Positions 14,769 through 23,661 of a stretch of DNA of 36,907 nucleotides are shown piece after piece. The stretch comes from a virus. Both the position numbers and the translations under genes were made by a program. Every line of letters begins with the position of its first letter. Position 1 is the stretch's first letter. The notes beneath the pieces were generated by a model. It was not told the DNA's origin, ran no database searches, and saw only the letters and a program-made list of their open reading frames with translations. Location: the IMG/VR virus record IMGVR_UViG_3300018428_000070, positions 1 to 36,907 of that record; one strand, given 5' to 3'.

Positions 14769-17639
14769 ATGCCATATAGACCTAATACATATAAAAACAG
14801 TTCTAAAAATCCTACAGACCAATTACGTTCTGAAGCAAATTTAGACCACGGTATCTATGTGGGGGAAGTTATTGTAAGACCTAAAGACGACAGCAGAAGC
14901 GGTCGTATACCAGTTTATATTCCTATGTTAGCAAAAGATAGGGAAGATCCGAAAGGTTATTTTAATTGTTATTGGAGTAGTCCTTTTGCAGGAACATCGC
15001 CTAGTGCAAAAGTAGGTGAAAATACATATAGATATCAAGACTCAATGAAAACATATGGTATGTGGATGGTTCCACCTGATCCAGGAAACTTTGTGTTAGT
15101 GATATTTGGCGATGGTAAAAAGAAGTTTCCTATTATTATAGGATGTTTATTTCCAGACCAAATGCAGTTTATGGTTCCAGGTAACCCTGCAGGTGTTATT
15201 AAAAACACAAATATTCTAGCACCTACGGCTGAAAAAAATAGAAACAGCGATGATCCTGGGCATGGCATGTATGTCGAAAGACCACCCAATCCTTATATTA
15301 TACAACCAATCCTTAGGCAAGGATTAATAAAAGATCCAGTAAGAGGTCCTAGTGATTCGAGTGCAAGAAGAGAATCGCCTAGCCAAGTTTATGGTATTCT
15401 TACTCCTGGTCCTGAAATGGAAAATTGGGATACCGGTAAGAAAGATGGCACACACAGAATAGGCGGTCATAGTTTTGTAATGGATGACAAATTAACCCAG
15501 CGTCATATAAGATTAAGAACTGCAGGCGGCAATCAAATCTTAATGGACGACACAAACGAGTTAATTTATATTATTAATAAACCTGGCACTGCATGGGTAG
15601 AACTTGCTAAAGATGGATCAGTGCATGTATTCAGTGATGAAAATTTTAATGTCAGAGCCACAGGCAATATTAATATGAGAGCAGACAACACCCTGAATTT
15701 AGAAGCAGGTGTTAAAATTAACATTAAAGCAGGCTTAACAGAAGAAGGTCCAAAAACAGTTGAACTTAATAAAGTTCAAGGTGATATACATATAGAAGCA
15801 GGAAATACCATAAACAGTTTAACAAATTTTGAATATAATGTTATGACACAAAAAGAAGGAAGTATTATTAGTCATGCCTCTAAAGGACAAATTGTAAATG
15901 ATGCAACTTCTACCATAAGTAATAGAGGTCAAAACTTGGTAAACTATGCAGAAAATCAATTCACAGTAGGTTCTGGTAGTTCATCACATGTAACATCAAG
16001 TGGGCCCACTTATATAAAAGGTGCAACAGTACACCTCAATGACGGCGGAGGTCCATTACCAACAGAAGCAGGCAAACAAATACAGCCACTTTCTGTTACA
16101 GAGTTTGAGGATCAACCACTATCAGTACCTGAAATGATTTACGACCATCAGAATCCTGTGAGTGCTAGAGATATTGTACAAAATGATGTCGATAGAGGCA
16201 CAATATTCCCTACTAACGGCGATAGAGTATTGGTAGGTCCCGGTGATTATGGTGATCCGAGAAAGCCCGCCGGGCTTGGCATTAATGTAGCATCATCGTT
16301 GAATATAATAACAACAAGAGAACCATGGTGGGGACATGTCACTCAAGAACAATCTGTCAAAGGTGCGGCGGCTCCAAAAAACCAAACTGTGGCAGATGCC
16401 GCTAGAAGAGGCGACCCGGGCGGCATAAGTGAAAACGGTATTAGCAATATAGTTAGCCCGTTGATGACTACAGGAATTCCAGATGGAGTCCAAAATACAA
16501 ATCCTGAAAATGGAACAATTAGTGCAGGAACCGGATTCCTATTACCAGATGGGACTACAGTTACAGGCAGTATTGGAGATACGGCCCCGGGTGATAAAAT
16601 AAAACAGGCATTTAACAGTGGCCAAGGCGGAAAACTTGTACCACAAATGGCAGACATTCCGCCAGCCGTAGCAAATAATGAAATCCCAATGGACATGGGT
16701 ACTGCATTAAACGACTTTAATACTAATGCTTTAACAGATACAGTAGAAATGGCAAAACAACAAACTCCGTTTGATAATTTACCTAAACCTGCTTATGATC
16801 CTTTAAGAGATGTAATGTTAACAGAGACCGACATTGTGGGATATGACCATGTAATAAGTCCAGAAGAAAAAGCCGCTGGTGTGATGATTTGTGGAGCAAG
16901 TGGTGACTGGGGAGATAAAATGATAGACCCTACGTCAACATCATTTAAACTTGAAAGCACTGCTGGTAAATTTACACCAGCAGAACTCAGCAATATAGTT
17001 AGAAACTCAGGACCAAATCAAGACTTATCTAGGTATGGATTAACACCTAAGGAAACTGGTTATGAATTTGCGGCAAATAATAATTCTGGCGGAACAGACA
17101 CTATATTATTTAATGCAGTTAATTCAGGTATATCAGAACCTAATGCAACAGCACTGCTCAAAACAGAAATGCGTCAAGCGGCAAATTTTGTTGCAACAAA
17201 TTATGCAAATAATAGAATGTCTAAAAACCAATTTCAGATTACAACTCTTATTGCACAAAGTTTAGGACCGTCATTATTCAGCAAAAGTAAATTTGGACAA
17301 GCATTAGGTACAAGAAAAACTTCTATATACCCAAGTGCTATAGGATCAATAGGACAAATAGCCGGTAAGCAAACACTTACAGGGTTAGAAAAATTCAGCG
17401 ATCTTGCATCAGGAGGTACGACTGCAGATTATTACAGACTTCGAAATTCTGACAAATACAATATGTATTCAGTAATGTATATGTACCCTGATTATGTAGC
17501 AGGCACAAGAACAAATCTTTGGAATGATTTTTACCCTTCAAGCAATGGGTCATCGGTAAGTGTTGAATTTATGTATAAAAATGTATCTAACAATTATGCA
17601 CAAATATTACTTGACGGTGGATTAATAACCGGATCTTAA
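14769..17639 (+). CDS. 5: gp5-like baseplate hub/spike protein without a central lysozyme domain
   Basis: This 956-aa protein starts with a gp5/VgrG-type OB fold (about 28-130, GIYVGEVIVRPKDD to FPIIIGCLFPD). A spike section follows from about 229 (GTHRIGGHSFVMDD, then HIRLRTAGGNQILMDD). It then becomes a repetitive beta-helix of alternating small and hydrophobic residues, with steps such as GNINMRADNTLNLEAG, to about 425. T4 gp5 has a lysozyme between OB fold and spike; here only a short Pro-rich linker (140-225) is present. Instead about 530 residues follow the spike, of which the last 230 appear folded; I see no known enzyme motif in them. The protein would form the membrane-puncturing tip. 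Its stop overlaps the convergent 72-aa gene by 4 nt. Confidence 0.8.
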   Translation: MPYRPNTYKNSSKNPTDQLRSEANLDHGIYVGEVIVRPKDDSRSGRIPVYIPMLAKDREDPKGYFNCYWSSPFAGTSPSAKVGENTYRYQDSMKTYGMWMVPPDPGNFVLVIFGDGKKKFPIIIGCLFPDQMQFMVPGNPAGVIKNTNILAPTAEKNRNSDDPGHGMYVERPPNPYIIQPILRQGLIKDPVRGPSDSSARRESPSQVYGILTPGPEMENWDTGKKDGTHRIGGHSFVMDDKLTQRHIRLRTAGGNQILMDDTNELIYIINKPGTAWVELAKDGSVHVFSDENFNVRATGNINMRADNTLNLEAGVKINIKAGLTEEGPKTVELNKVQGDIHIEAGNTINSLTNFEYNVMTQKEGSIISHASKGQIVNDATSTISNRGQNLVNYAENQFTVGSGSSSHVTSSGPTYIKGATVHLNDGGGPLPTEAGKQIQPLSVTEFEDQPLSVPEMIYDHQNPVSARDIVQNDVDRGTIFPTNGDRVLVGPGDYGDPRKPAGLGINVASSLNIITTREPWWGHVTQEQSVKGAAAPKNQTVADAARRGDPGGISENGISNIVSPLMTTGIPDGVQNTNPENGTISAGTGFLLPDGTTVTGSIGDTAPGDKIKQAFNSGQGGKLVPQMADIPPAVANNEIPMDMGTALNDFNTNALTDTVEMAKQQTPFDNLPKPAYDPLRDVMLTETDIVGYDHVISPEEKAAGVMICGASGDWGDKMIDPTSTSFKLESTAGKFTPAELSNIVRNSGPNQDLSRYGLTPKETGYEFAANNNSGGTDTILFNAVNSGISEPNATALLKTEMRQAANFVATNYANNRMSKNQFQITTLIAQSLGPSLFSKSKFGQALGTRKTSIYPSAIGSIGQIAGKQTLTGLEKFSDLASGGTTADYYRLRNSDKYNMYSVMYMYPDYVAGTRTNLWNDFYPSSNGSSVSVEFMYKNVSNNYAQILLDGGLITGS

Positions 17640-17854
17640 GATTTTTTTAGTTGATTATTTTCTGTAATTAACTCGTGTATTCGAATCCAAGCCTTACGTT
17701 TTTGTTCTTCTTCGGCTTTGATATTTCGTTTGAGTAGTTCTACTTCATTTGATAGGCTTTGAATTTCCTTTGATAATTCGATTACTTTTCTTCTCATCTG
17801 TTCTTCAGCGGTGTTGTTTAGTGTAGTTACGTCGTTACCATCAAGTATGTTCAT
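17636..17854 (-). CDS. Small coiled-coil protein, unknown function
   Basis: This 72-aa protein is almost entirely one predicted coiled coil from residue about 15, with heptad-like Leu/Ile/Val spacing (VIELSKEIQSLSNEVELLKR) and many Glu/Lys. It overlaps the upstream hydrolase gene by 14 nt, which supports real expression as the last gene of the minus-strand island. A dimeric adaptor or regulator is possible. No family recognised. Confidence 0.6.
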   Translation of the reverse strand: MNILDGNDVTTLNNTAEEQMRRKVIELSKEIQSLSNEVELLKRNIKAEEEQKRKAWIRIHELITENNQLKKS

Positions 17855-18470
17855 CGAATAAGTTCTCCTTAATAATATTTATTATGTCGTAATTTAAAAG
17901 CACCTCAGTATGGCTCAAATGAACCTCAATATGTTCAACATCAGAAAATCCGTTAGGAATCTTCTTTTGTGTTGCCACAGTGAGCAAACCATCATTGGCT
18001 TGACCCATGCCGGCTAGTTCATTTCCATATCCGGCTCCTGGTCCTTTGGTAATTATATTTTTGATAGGTAAATCTAATTTAGACTCTGCAATTTCTTGTA
18101 TTAAAAAACTACCAGGTTTTACGTTTAAAAATAATTTACTTTGTCTAAACACCATACTAAGCCATTTAGCAGATTGACTGCCTCCCCAAGGAGAACTTAG
18201 TGCAATAAATTTTTCTATAGGCTGTTTAAGATTTGCTAACAATACTGTTAACAAACAACCATAACTATGAGCCACAACACTAAAAGGCTCGCCTTGAAAT
18301 TTTGCTTGTATTTCAAAAGCAAACCTTTTTGCTATGGTGTTTGGGTCATCCTGCGTTTGATACTCTAAATAGAGTCCATTATGGTCTGGTAAAAATACAT
18401 TAATGTAATTAAAACTGTGGGCAGTTTGCCCTGAACCATGAATAAAAACTATATTAGGCAATTTTTGCAT
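17841..18470 (-). CDS. Alpha/beta hydrolase (lipase/esterase-like)
   Basis: This 209-aa protein has an alpha/beta-hydrolase layout: strand and oxyanion loop IVFIHGSGQT (7-16), nucleophile elbow VVAHSYGC with Ser69, candidate Asp160 in QANDGLLTV, and candidate His184/His187 in EVHLSHTE. SSPWGGSQS (92-100) after the elbow is as in PGAP1-like/lipase proteins. It likely cleaves an ester or amide; the substrate (lipid, quorum signal, cell-envelope ester) cannot be read from the sequence. No signal peptide, so cytoplasmic unless released by lysis. It overlaps the genes on both sides (17 and 14 nt). A hydrolase inside a structural cluster suggests an inserted early-expressed accessory island. Confidence 0.78.
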   Translation of the reverse strand: MQKLPNIVFIHGSGQTAHSFNYINVFLPDHNGLYLEYQTQDDPNTIAKRFAFEIQAKFQGEPFSVVAHSYGCLLTVLLANLKQPIEKFIALSSPWGGSQSAKWLSMVFRQSKLFLNVKPGSFLIQEIAESKLDLPIKNIITKGPGAGYGNELAGMGQANDGLLTVATQKKIPNGFSDVEHIEVHLSHTEVLLNYDIINIIKENLFDEHT

Positions 18471-18735
18471 CGAGGATCATCTTCTCCATTTGGTCAAACT
18501 CAGCAGGCACATTATCTTTTTGACCTACCATGTTAACCATTTCGAAGATGACATACTTCTTAGTATGATAGTCATAAATTCCCAAAGAATGAATTCTTTT
18601 GTTATTATAGTGAATCATTTTATGAAATCTAGGACCAAAGCCAGTTGTATGTTCAAACTTGCCCTCTTTGATAAGTTTATTAGCCTTATCTGCTAGATCA
18701 ACTACTGTATTAAAACGATCTAATACTTTTTTCAT
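18454..18735 (-). CDS. Hypothetical 93-aa protein, first gene of hydrolase island
   Basis: I chose ATG 18735 because AGGA lies 6 nt upstream; the longer frame from 18768 adds 11 residues without a ribosome site. The product is 93 aa, basic at the N-terminus (MKKVLDRFNTVVDLADKANK), with a likely folded middle (FGPRFHKMIHYNNKRIHSLG) and a short acidic C-terminus. I do not recognise it. A TTGACT promoter lies about 55 nt upstream, and the stop overlaps the hydrolase start by 17 nt. Confidence 0.65.
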   Translation of the reverse strand: MKKVLDRFNTVVDLADKANKLIKEGKFEHTTGFGPRFHKMIHYNNKRIHSLGIYDYHTKKYVIFEMVNMVGQKDNVPAEFDQMEKMILDAKIA

Positions 18736-18789
18736 GTAAATTCCTGATATTAGGGTTAAACAATACATTAACTTTGTTAATGTTCCTAT

Positions 18790-18818
18790 ATTATGTAGTC
18801 ACAACAAACAAAAGTCAA
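18790..18818 (-). promoter_or_regulatory. Sigma-70-type promoter of the hydrolase island
   Basis: On the minus strand TTGACT (18818-18813) and CATAAT (18795-18790) are 17 bp apart. The same -35 box occurs at the two other minus-strand promoters. Confidence 0.65.
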
Positions 18819-18859
18819 CCGTTTTTTTGGCTTCATTAAAACTAGTTTTAAAGGAAGTT

Positions 18860-18867
18860 GATAAATA
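18860..18867 (+). promoter_or_regulatory. Late promoter GATAAATA abutting gene 25
   Basis: The octamer ends 5 nt before ATG 18873. By T4 geometry transcription would start on the A of that ATG, giving a leaderless message. An AAGGAAG box at 18851-18857 would lie upstream of the transcript start. Confidence 0.55.
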
Positions 18868-18872
18868 TTGAT

Positions 18873-19244
18873 ATGGCAAACATATACAAAGGCTTTAGCA
18901 CTACAGACAGAATAAGACCTCCTTATACTGTCACAAATGCAGAGGCAGTAAAAAGAGACTTACTCAATGAACTTAAAACTCGCAAAGGCGAGAGAGTTAT
19001 GAGACCTAACTTTGGCACAACTATAGATAACTTGTTGATGAATCCATTAGACGATTATGTAGAACAAGAAATCAGAGAAGAAGTACTAAGAGTTGTAAGC
19101 AAAGACCCTAGAGTAGAAGTTCAAAGTTTGTTTAGTCAAATTTTGGACCACACAATCAGATTAGAACTATCTCTTATATTGAAGCCTTTCTTAGATGAAC
19201 AAACATTATATGTTGAATACAGCCAAGAAAATTTAGAGGTATAA
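18873..19244 (+). CDS. 25: Baseplate wedge protein gp25
   Basis: This 123-aa protein has the gp25-family pattern: FSTTDRIRPPYTVTNAEAVK, then LKTRKGERVMRPNFGTTIDN, a PLDDYVEQEIREEV helix and a C-terminal strand. gp25 is the conserved sheath-initiating wedge subunit of contractile tails, related to GpW/TssE. Length is close to T4 gp25 (132 aa). ATG 18873 gives the expected N-terminus (MANIYKGF); upstream ATT and TTG codons in frame are less likely. It ends 1 nt before the gp6 start, as in other contractile tail clusters. Confidence 0.93.
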   Translation: MANIYKGFSTTDRIRPPYTVTNAEAVKRDLLNELKTRKGERVMRPNFGTTIDNLLMNPLDDYVEQEIREEVLRVVSKDPRVEVQSLFSQILDHTIRLELSLILKPFLDEQTLYVEYSQENLEV

Positions 19245-19245
19245 C

Positions 19246-22200
19246 ATGGCAGTTAACAGTAGACAAAACAATTTATTCGCCGCGGAAGATTGGGAAGTTG
19301 CATACCAGGCTTATAGCCAAGTAGACTTTCAAGCATACGATTTTGACACAATCAGAAGTGCAATGGTGGAATACATCAGAACAAACTTCCCTGAAAACTT
19401 TAACGATTACATAGAAAGTTCGGAATTTATTGCTATTATAGAACTATTGGCATACCTTGCACAAAGTATTGCATTCAGAATGGATGTGAATACCAGAGAA
19501 AACTTTTTAGAAACAGCGGAAAGAAGAGACAGTGTTTATAAATTAGCAAGACAACTTGGTTATAATCCAAAAAGAAATATTGCCGCCAGTGGCTTAATGA
19601 AAGTTATGTCTATTTCTACATCAGAGCCTTTAACAGATAGCATAGGTAATCAAATAGGTAATAGAACAATCAGTTGGAACGATGCCAACAATGCAGACAG
19701 TTACGAGCAATTCATTACTGTAATGAATAGTGCATTTTCAAACATTAATAGATTTAGTAAACCTGTTAAGACAGGTTCTGTTGGCGACATCATCACAGAC
19801 TTATATGAAATTAATACACCGTTAGTTGCACCATTAGTTTTTAAATTTAAATCAGACATCAATGGCACAAGTAGAAATTTTGAATTTGTAAACACAAATT
19901 TTGAAGACAACGGATTTTTTTACGAAAGACATCCTGACCCAACAAACGATTTTGGAATAGTTTACAGAAACGATGGTTTAGGATTATCAAGCAGTAATAA
20001 CGGATTTTTCTTAATGTTCAAAGAAGGAACGTTGCAATCCCAAACATTTAATTTTGAAACACCAGTAGAAAATAGAAGAGTAGCAATAACAACAGAAAAC
20101 ATCAACGAAGACGATGTATATTTTCAGCAAACAGATGGCAATGGTGTTGTGTTAACAAAGTGGGAAAAAATTCCTAACACAGTAGGTCAAACATTACAAT
20201 TTAATACCAAAGCAAAAAACACACCTCTATTGTATGCAGTTCAAAATTTAGGAACTGGTGGTGTCGAACTACAATTTGCGGATGGCAACTTTGCAAATGT
20301 TCCTGTAGGAAATTTCCAAACTTTTTATAGAACAAGTGCAAATGAGCGATATAGAATTCAACCCGATGATGTTGGCAATGTAGTTGTAGTAATTCCTTAT
20401 GTAAATGCTGACGATGTACAGTTCGAATTAACTTTGACGTTAAGATTACAAAAAGCAATCAATAATGCATTACCGGCTGAAACATTAGAAGGCATAAAAG
20501 AAAGAGCACCACAGGCTTTTTATGCTCAAGACAGAATGGTGTCAGCACAAGATTATCAAGTTTTACCTTTAGCAAAAAGTACAAATATTGCTAAATTAAA
20601 AGTTACAAATAAAACCCATGCAGGACATAGTAGATTCATAGACATCACTGACCCAACAAGCACATTCCAAACAACAAGTGTACTTGCAGAAGATGGCGCA
20701 TTATACAAAGAGCAAACGTCTAGCACAAAAGGGTTTGTAATTGACCAAAACAATACTGCTGAAGAACAATTAGACAAATCACTTCCATTGTATTTAAAAG
20801 ACATGGAATTGAATGATTTTGTTTACAGCACTTATAGACAAAAATGGATTGAAAGACAACCAAACAAATTTAAATTAGACCAATATGGAATGGTATGGCA
20901 CACATTGCCTATTACCACAACAAATGACACTGGCTATATGACCGAAACATTTACTCAAAGCGGAACAGTAGTAGACGTAAATATTTCAAATCCTAACTTA
21001 TCTTTAATACAGCCAGGACATTTAATAAAATTTGTCAACCCAGGCGATATATCACAATACAAATGGGTAAAAATTGTTTCTATTAGAGACAACGGAAGAC
21101 GTGTTAGTTTAAGTACATCAGTAGACGGCCCATTTACATTAAGCGAAAAAGTTAACGATGGCTGGAAGGCTGTTGAAATTATCACTACATTAAGAAAACG
21201 TTTTTATGAAATTGAAGGCATATCTATCACAGATGCAATCAAACAAAAAACAACATTCGGGTTAGGTTATAACCCAACACTTAATACTTTTTATGTTATT
21301 ACTAATAATGATTTGAATACCACAGACGATTTTGATATTGCAGATGCTCAAAATAAATCAGGTAATGGTAGAGATAGAAGTTGGCTAATGAAGTTTAATT
21401 ATATACCTGTTGACACACAGTCATACAGATATGAAGTTGAAATCAGAGGTGAAAGATATATTTTTGAAAGTTTCGAAGATGTAAGATTTTACAACATTAA
21501 TGCAAACAGAATTGTTGACAGTTTTACAGGTAGAGCAAAATATGACACTATATCTTTATCAACATTAAATACTAAATCGTCGACACAAGAATCATTCGAA
21601 TGGAGAGATACAGCAAGTCCAGTGGGTGTAGGAGATAAATGGTATTCAACTACAGACGGTGCATTGTTTGATAACATTCCATTCATATCCAGAGATGTGA
21701 GATATGACCAAGTAGAAATAAAACTACTATCAAACTTTGGCTTATATAAAAACGGCGATTCTTCTGCTAACTCTTTTGTTGATAATAAAGAAATTGCTTT
21801 TGCAACATATTTTAATGATAGCGGAACATCGGGAGCATCAAATGTTGTTATAGAACCAAATACAGGCTCTATTTCCAGATTGCCTACAAGAATAGATATA
21901 GAATTTAGTAATGTTACTTTTGGTCATAATATTTTAGATAACAACGGAAATGTTGCTTACAAGCACGACGGAAGTGTAATATTAGCAGGCGATGTAAATA
22001 ATACTGGTGGAGGCCACATTTATGTAAGTAACGTAGATGTGTCTGCTCAAACAGGTACACTAACAATATCAGGATTTGATAGTACTAGACATTATGCTAT
22101 AGACAATACAGGTTTAGCAAGTCAAGATACTATAATAGTAAATTATACTCAAAACAAACAAAAATTAGAAAAAGAGTTAAAGTGGAGTGCTGTTAAAAAC

Positions 22201-23658
22201 TTTGTATACAAAGATGGGCACACTGATGCTAGACGTGTACAAGTTACTCCTTTTAATTCTACAACAGATGATAGCCCGGATAATCCAATTCAATTTGACG
22301 AATTTGTAGGGCCGAACGATGTTGTAATTTTTGAAGACTTTAACAGTTTTGATGGATACGAATATACCAAACCAGTAAAATCAGGAATCTTAGATTTAAG
22401 AAGAGAACCTGGTGTAAACTTTAATACTGGTTACACATTAATAGCGGGTGACTCAACAGGAGATGCAAATGCTGGAACAGGCACAATTTATAATGTAGCA
22501 GATTACGAATATTTCTTAGTTGCAAAAGAATCTATTATAGACACAATGGATAATAATAGTGGTAAATTGCATTACAAGAAAGTTTATGCGGCAGATACTG
22601 GAAAAGTTTATTTGTTAACTTACAGTAGTACAAATTTAAATGTTGTAAAACATTATGAAAGTTCACAACATTCTGCAAAACACGGTAAGAGTTTTACTCA
22701 AAATACACAATCTGCTGTTCAAGAGCCTGTGATATTTAAGTGGGAGCATATTGCTAATAATAGTATGAGAATAGATCCTAGTATCAGTAACGTACAAGAA
22801 TTATTTGTATTAACAGAAACATATTATAATAAGGTAGTATCATATTTGAATGTTCCCGGTACAGAATGGCCAACAGAGCCATCCACTTTAGAATTAGAAA
22901 CAGAATTTCAAAAATTAAATGAATTTAAATCTGCAAGTGACCAGTTACTTTTTAAAAGCGGCAGATTTAAAATGTTATTTGGCGATGACGCACAACCAGA
23001 ATTACAAGCAAGATTTAAAGTAGTAAGACTTGCAGGAACAAGTTTAAGTGACAATGAAATTAAAACAAACATTGTAAAAGCCATAAATCAATATTTTGAT
23101 ATAAACAATTGGGATTTCGGTGATACATTTTATTTTACAGAATTAAGTAGTTACATACATCAACAATTAGGTAACTCTGTTGGTAGTATTGTGATTGTTC
23201 CTAAAACTGCTACAGGTGTATTTGGAGATTTATTCCAAGTACGTTGCGACAGTGATGAATTATTTTTAAGCACTGCTACAGTAAACGATGTTGACATAGT
23301 TGATAAAATTACAAAAGACAACATTAAGCCACAACAAAATACAACCAATTTTACATCTTATTCAGGTGCAGAACAAGAAATTGGGCCTTTTGCTATTAAT
23401 GGATACTATCCATTATATCCAACAGCAGAAGCGGCTAACTTTGCTGGCAATGGCACAAGTCATACACATGAGTTTTTTGGTAAAACATTTTACATGCCAA
23501 ACGGTGTAACAATTTATCACGGTAACTATGTAACAGAAGTTGGAAAGACTTCAGTAAATACTGCAGAAAGCACCACTGATGTGTTAAATAACACAACAGG
23601 AACAGCAGGTAGTTCAACCGGTGGTTCAAGCGGTTCTAGTTCAGGAAGTGGGTACTAA
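19246..23658 (+). CDS. 6: Baseplate wedge protein gp6 (strongly enlarged)
   Basis: The N-terminal 120 residues match the gp6/GpJ type: a Phe-Asp-Thr-Ile-Arg helix, then LLAYLAQSIAFRMDVNTREN and AERRDSVYKLARQLGYNP, the hallmark of wedge ring proteins. The remaining 1,350 residues are beta-rich and repetitive. At about 420-440 AQDRMVSAQDYQVLPLA occurs, another conserved wedge element. A C-terminal folded part near 1,270-1,350 is followed by a Thr/Ser/Gly tail ending SSGSSSGSGY. At 1,470 aa it is more than twice T4 gp6 (660 aa), so insertions probably decorate the baseplate periphery. It begins 1 nt after gp25 and is followed after 3 nt by the giant ORF. Confidence 0.85.
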   Translation: MAVNSRQNNLFAAEDWEVAYQAYSQVDFQAYDFDTIRSAMVEYIRTNFPENFNDYIESSEFIAIIELLAYLAQSIAFRMDVNTRENFLETAERRDSVYKLARQLGYNPKRNIAASGLMKVMSISTSEPLTDSIGNQIGNRTISWNDANNADSYEQFITVMNSAFSNINRFSKPVKTGSVGDIITDLYEINTPLVAPLVFKFKSDINGTSRNFEFVNTNFEDNGFFYERHPDPTNDFGIVYRNDGLGLSSSNNGFFLMFKEGTLQSQTFNFETPVENRRVAITTENINEDDVYFQQTDGNGVVLTKWEKIPNTVGQTLQFNTKAKNTPLLYAVQNLGTGGVELQFADGNFANVPVGNFQTFYRTSANERYRIQPDDVGNVVVVIPYVNADDVQFELTLTLRLQKAINNALPAETLEGIKERAPQAFYAQDRMVSAQDYQVLPLAKSTNIAKLKVTNKTHAGHSRFIDITDPTSTFQTTSVLAEDGALYKEQTSSTKGFVIDQNNTAEEQLDKSLPLYLKDMELNDFVYSTYRQKWIERQPNKFKLDQYGMVWHTLPITTTNDTGYMTETFTQSGTVVDVNISNPNLSLIQPGHLIKFVNPGDISQYKWVKIVSIRDNGRRVSLSTSVDGPFTLSEKVNDGWKAVEIITTLRKRFYEIEGISITDAIKQKTTFGLGYNPTLNTFYVITNNDLNTTDDFDIADAQNKSGNGRDRSWLMKFNYIPVDTQSYRYEVEIRGERYIFESFEDVRFYNINANRIVDSFTGRAKYDTISLSTLNTKSSTQESFEWRDTASPVGVGDKWYSTTDGALFDNIPFISRDVRYDQVEIKLLSNFGLYKNGDSSANSFVDNKEIAFATYFNDSGTSGASNVVIEPNTGSISRLPTRIDIEFSNVTFGHNILDNNGNVAYKHDGSVILAGDVNNTGGGHIYVSNVDVSAQTGTLTISGFDSTRHYAIDNTGLASQDTIIVNYTQNKQKLEKELKWSAVKNFVYKDGHTDARRVQVTPFNSTTDDSPDNPIQFDEFVGPNDVVIFEDFNSFDGYEYTKPVKSGILDLRREPGVNFNTGYTLIAGDSTGDANAGTGTIYNVADYEYFLVAKESIIDTMDNNSGKLHYKKVYAADTGKVYLLTYSSTNLNVVKHYESSQHSAKHGKSFTQNTQSAVQEPVIFKWEHIANNSMRIDPSISNVQELFVLTETYYNKVVSYLNVPGTEWPTEPSTLELETEFQKLNEFKSASDQLLFKSGRFKMLFGDDAQPELQARFKVVRLAGTSLSDNEIKTNIVKAINQYFDINNWDFGDTFYFTELSSYIHQQLGNSVGSIVIVPKTATGVFGDLFQVRCDSDELFLSTATVNDVDIVDKITKDNIKPQQNTTNFTSYSGAEQEIGPFAINGYYPLYPTAEAANFAGNGTSHTHEFFGKTFYMPNGVTIYHGNYVTEVGKTSVNTAESTTDVLNNTTGTAGSSTGGSSGSSSGSGY

Positions 23659-23661
23659 TAA

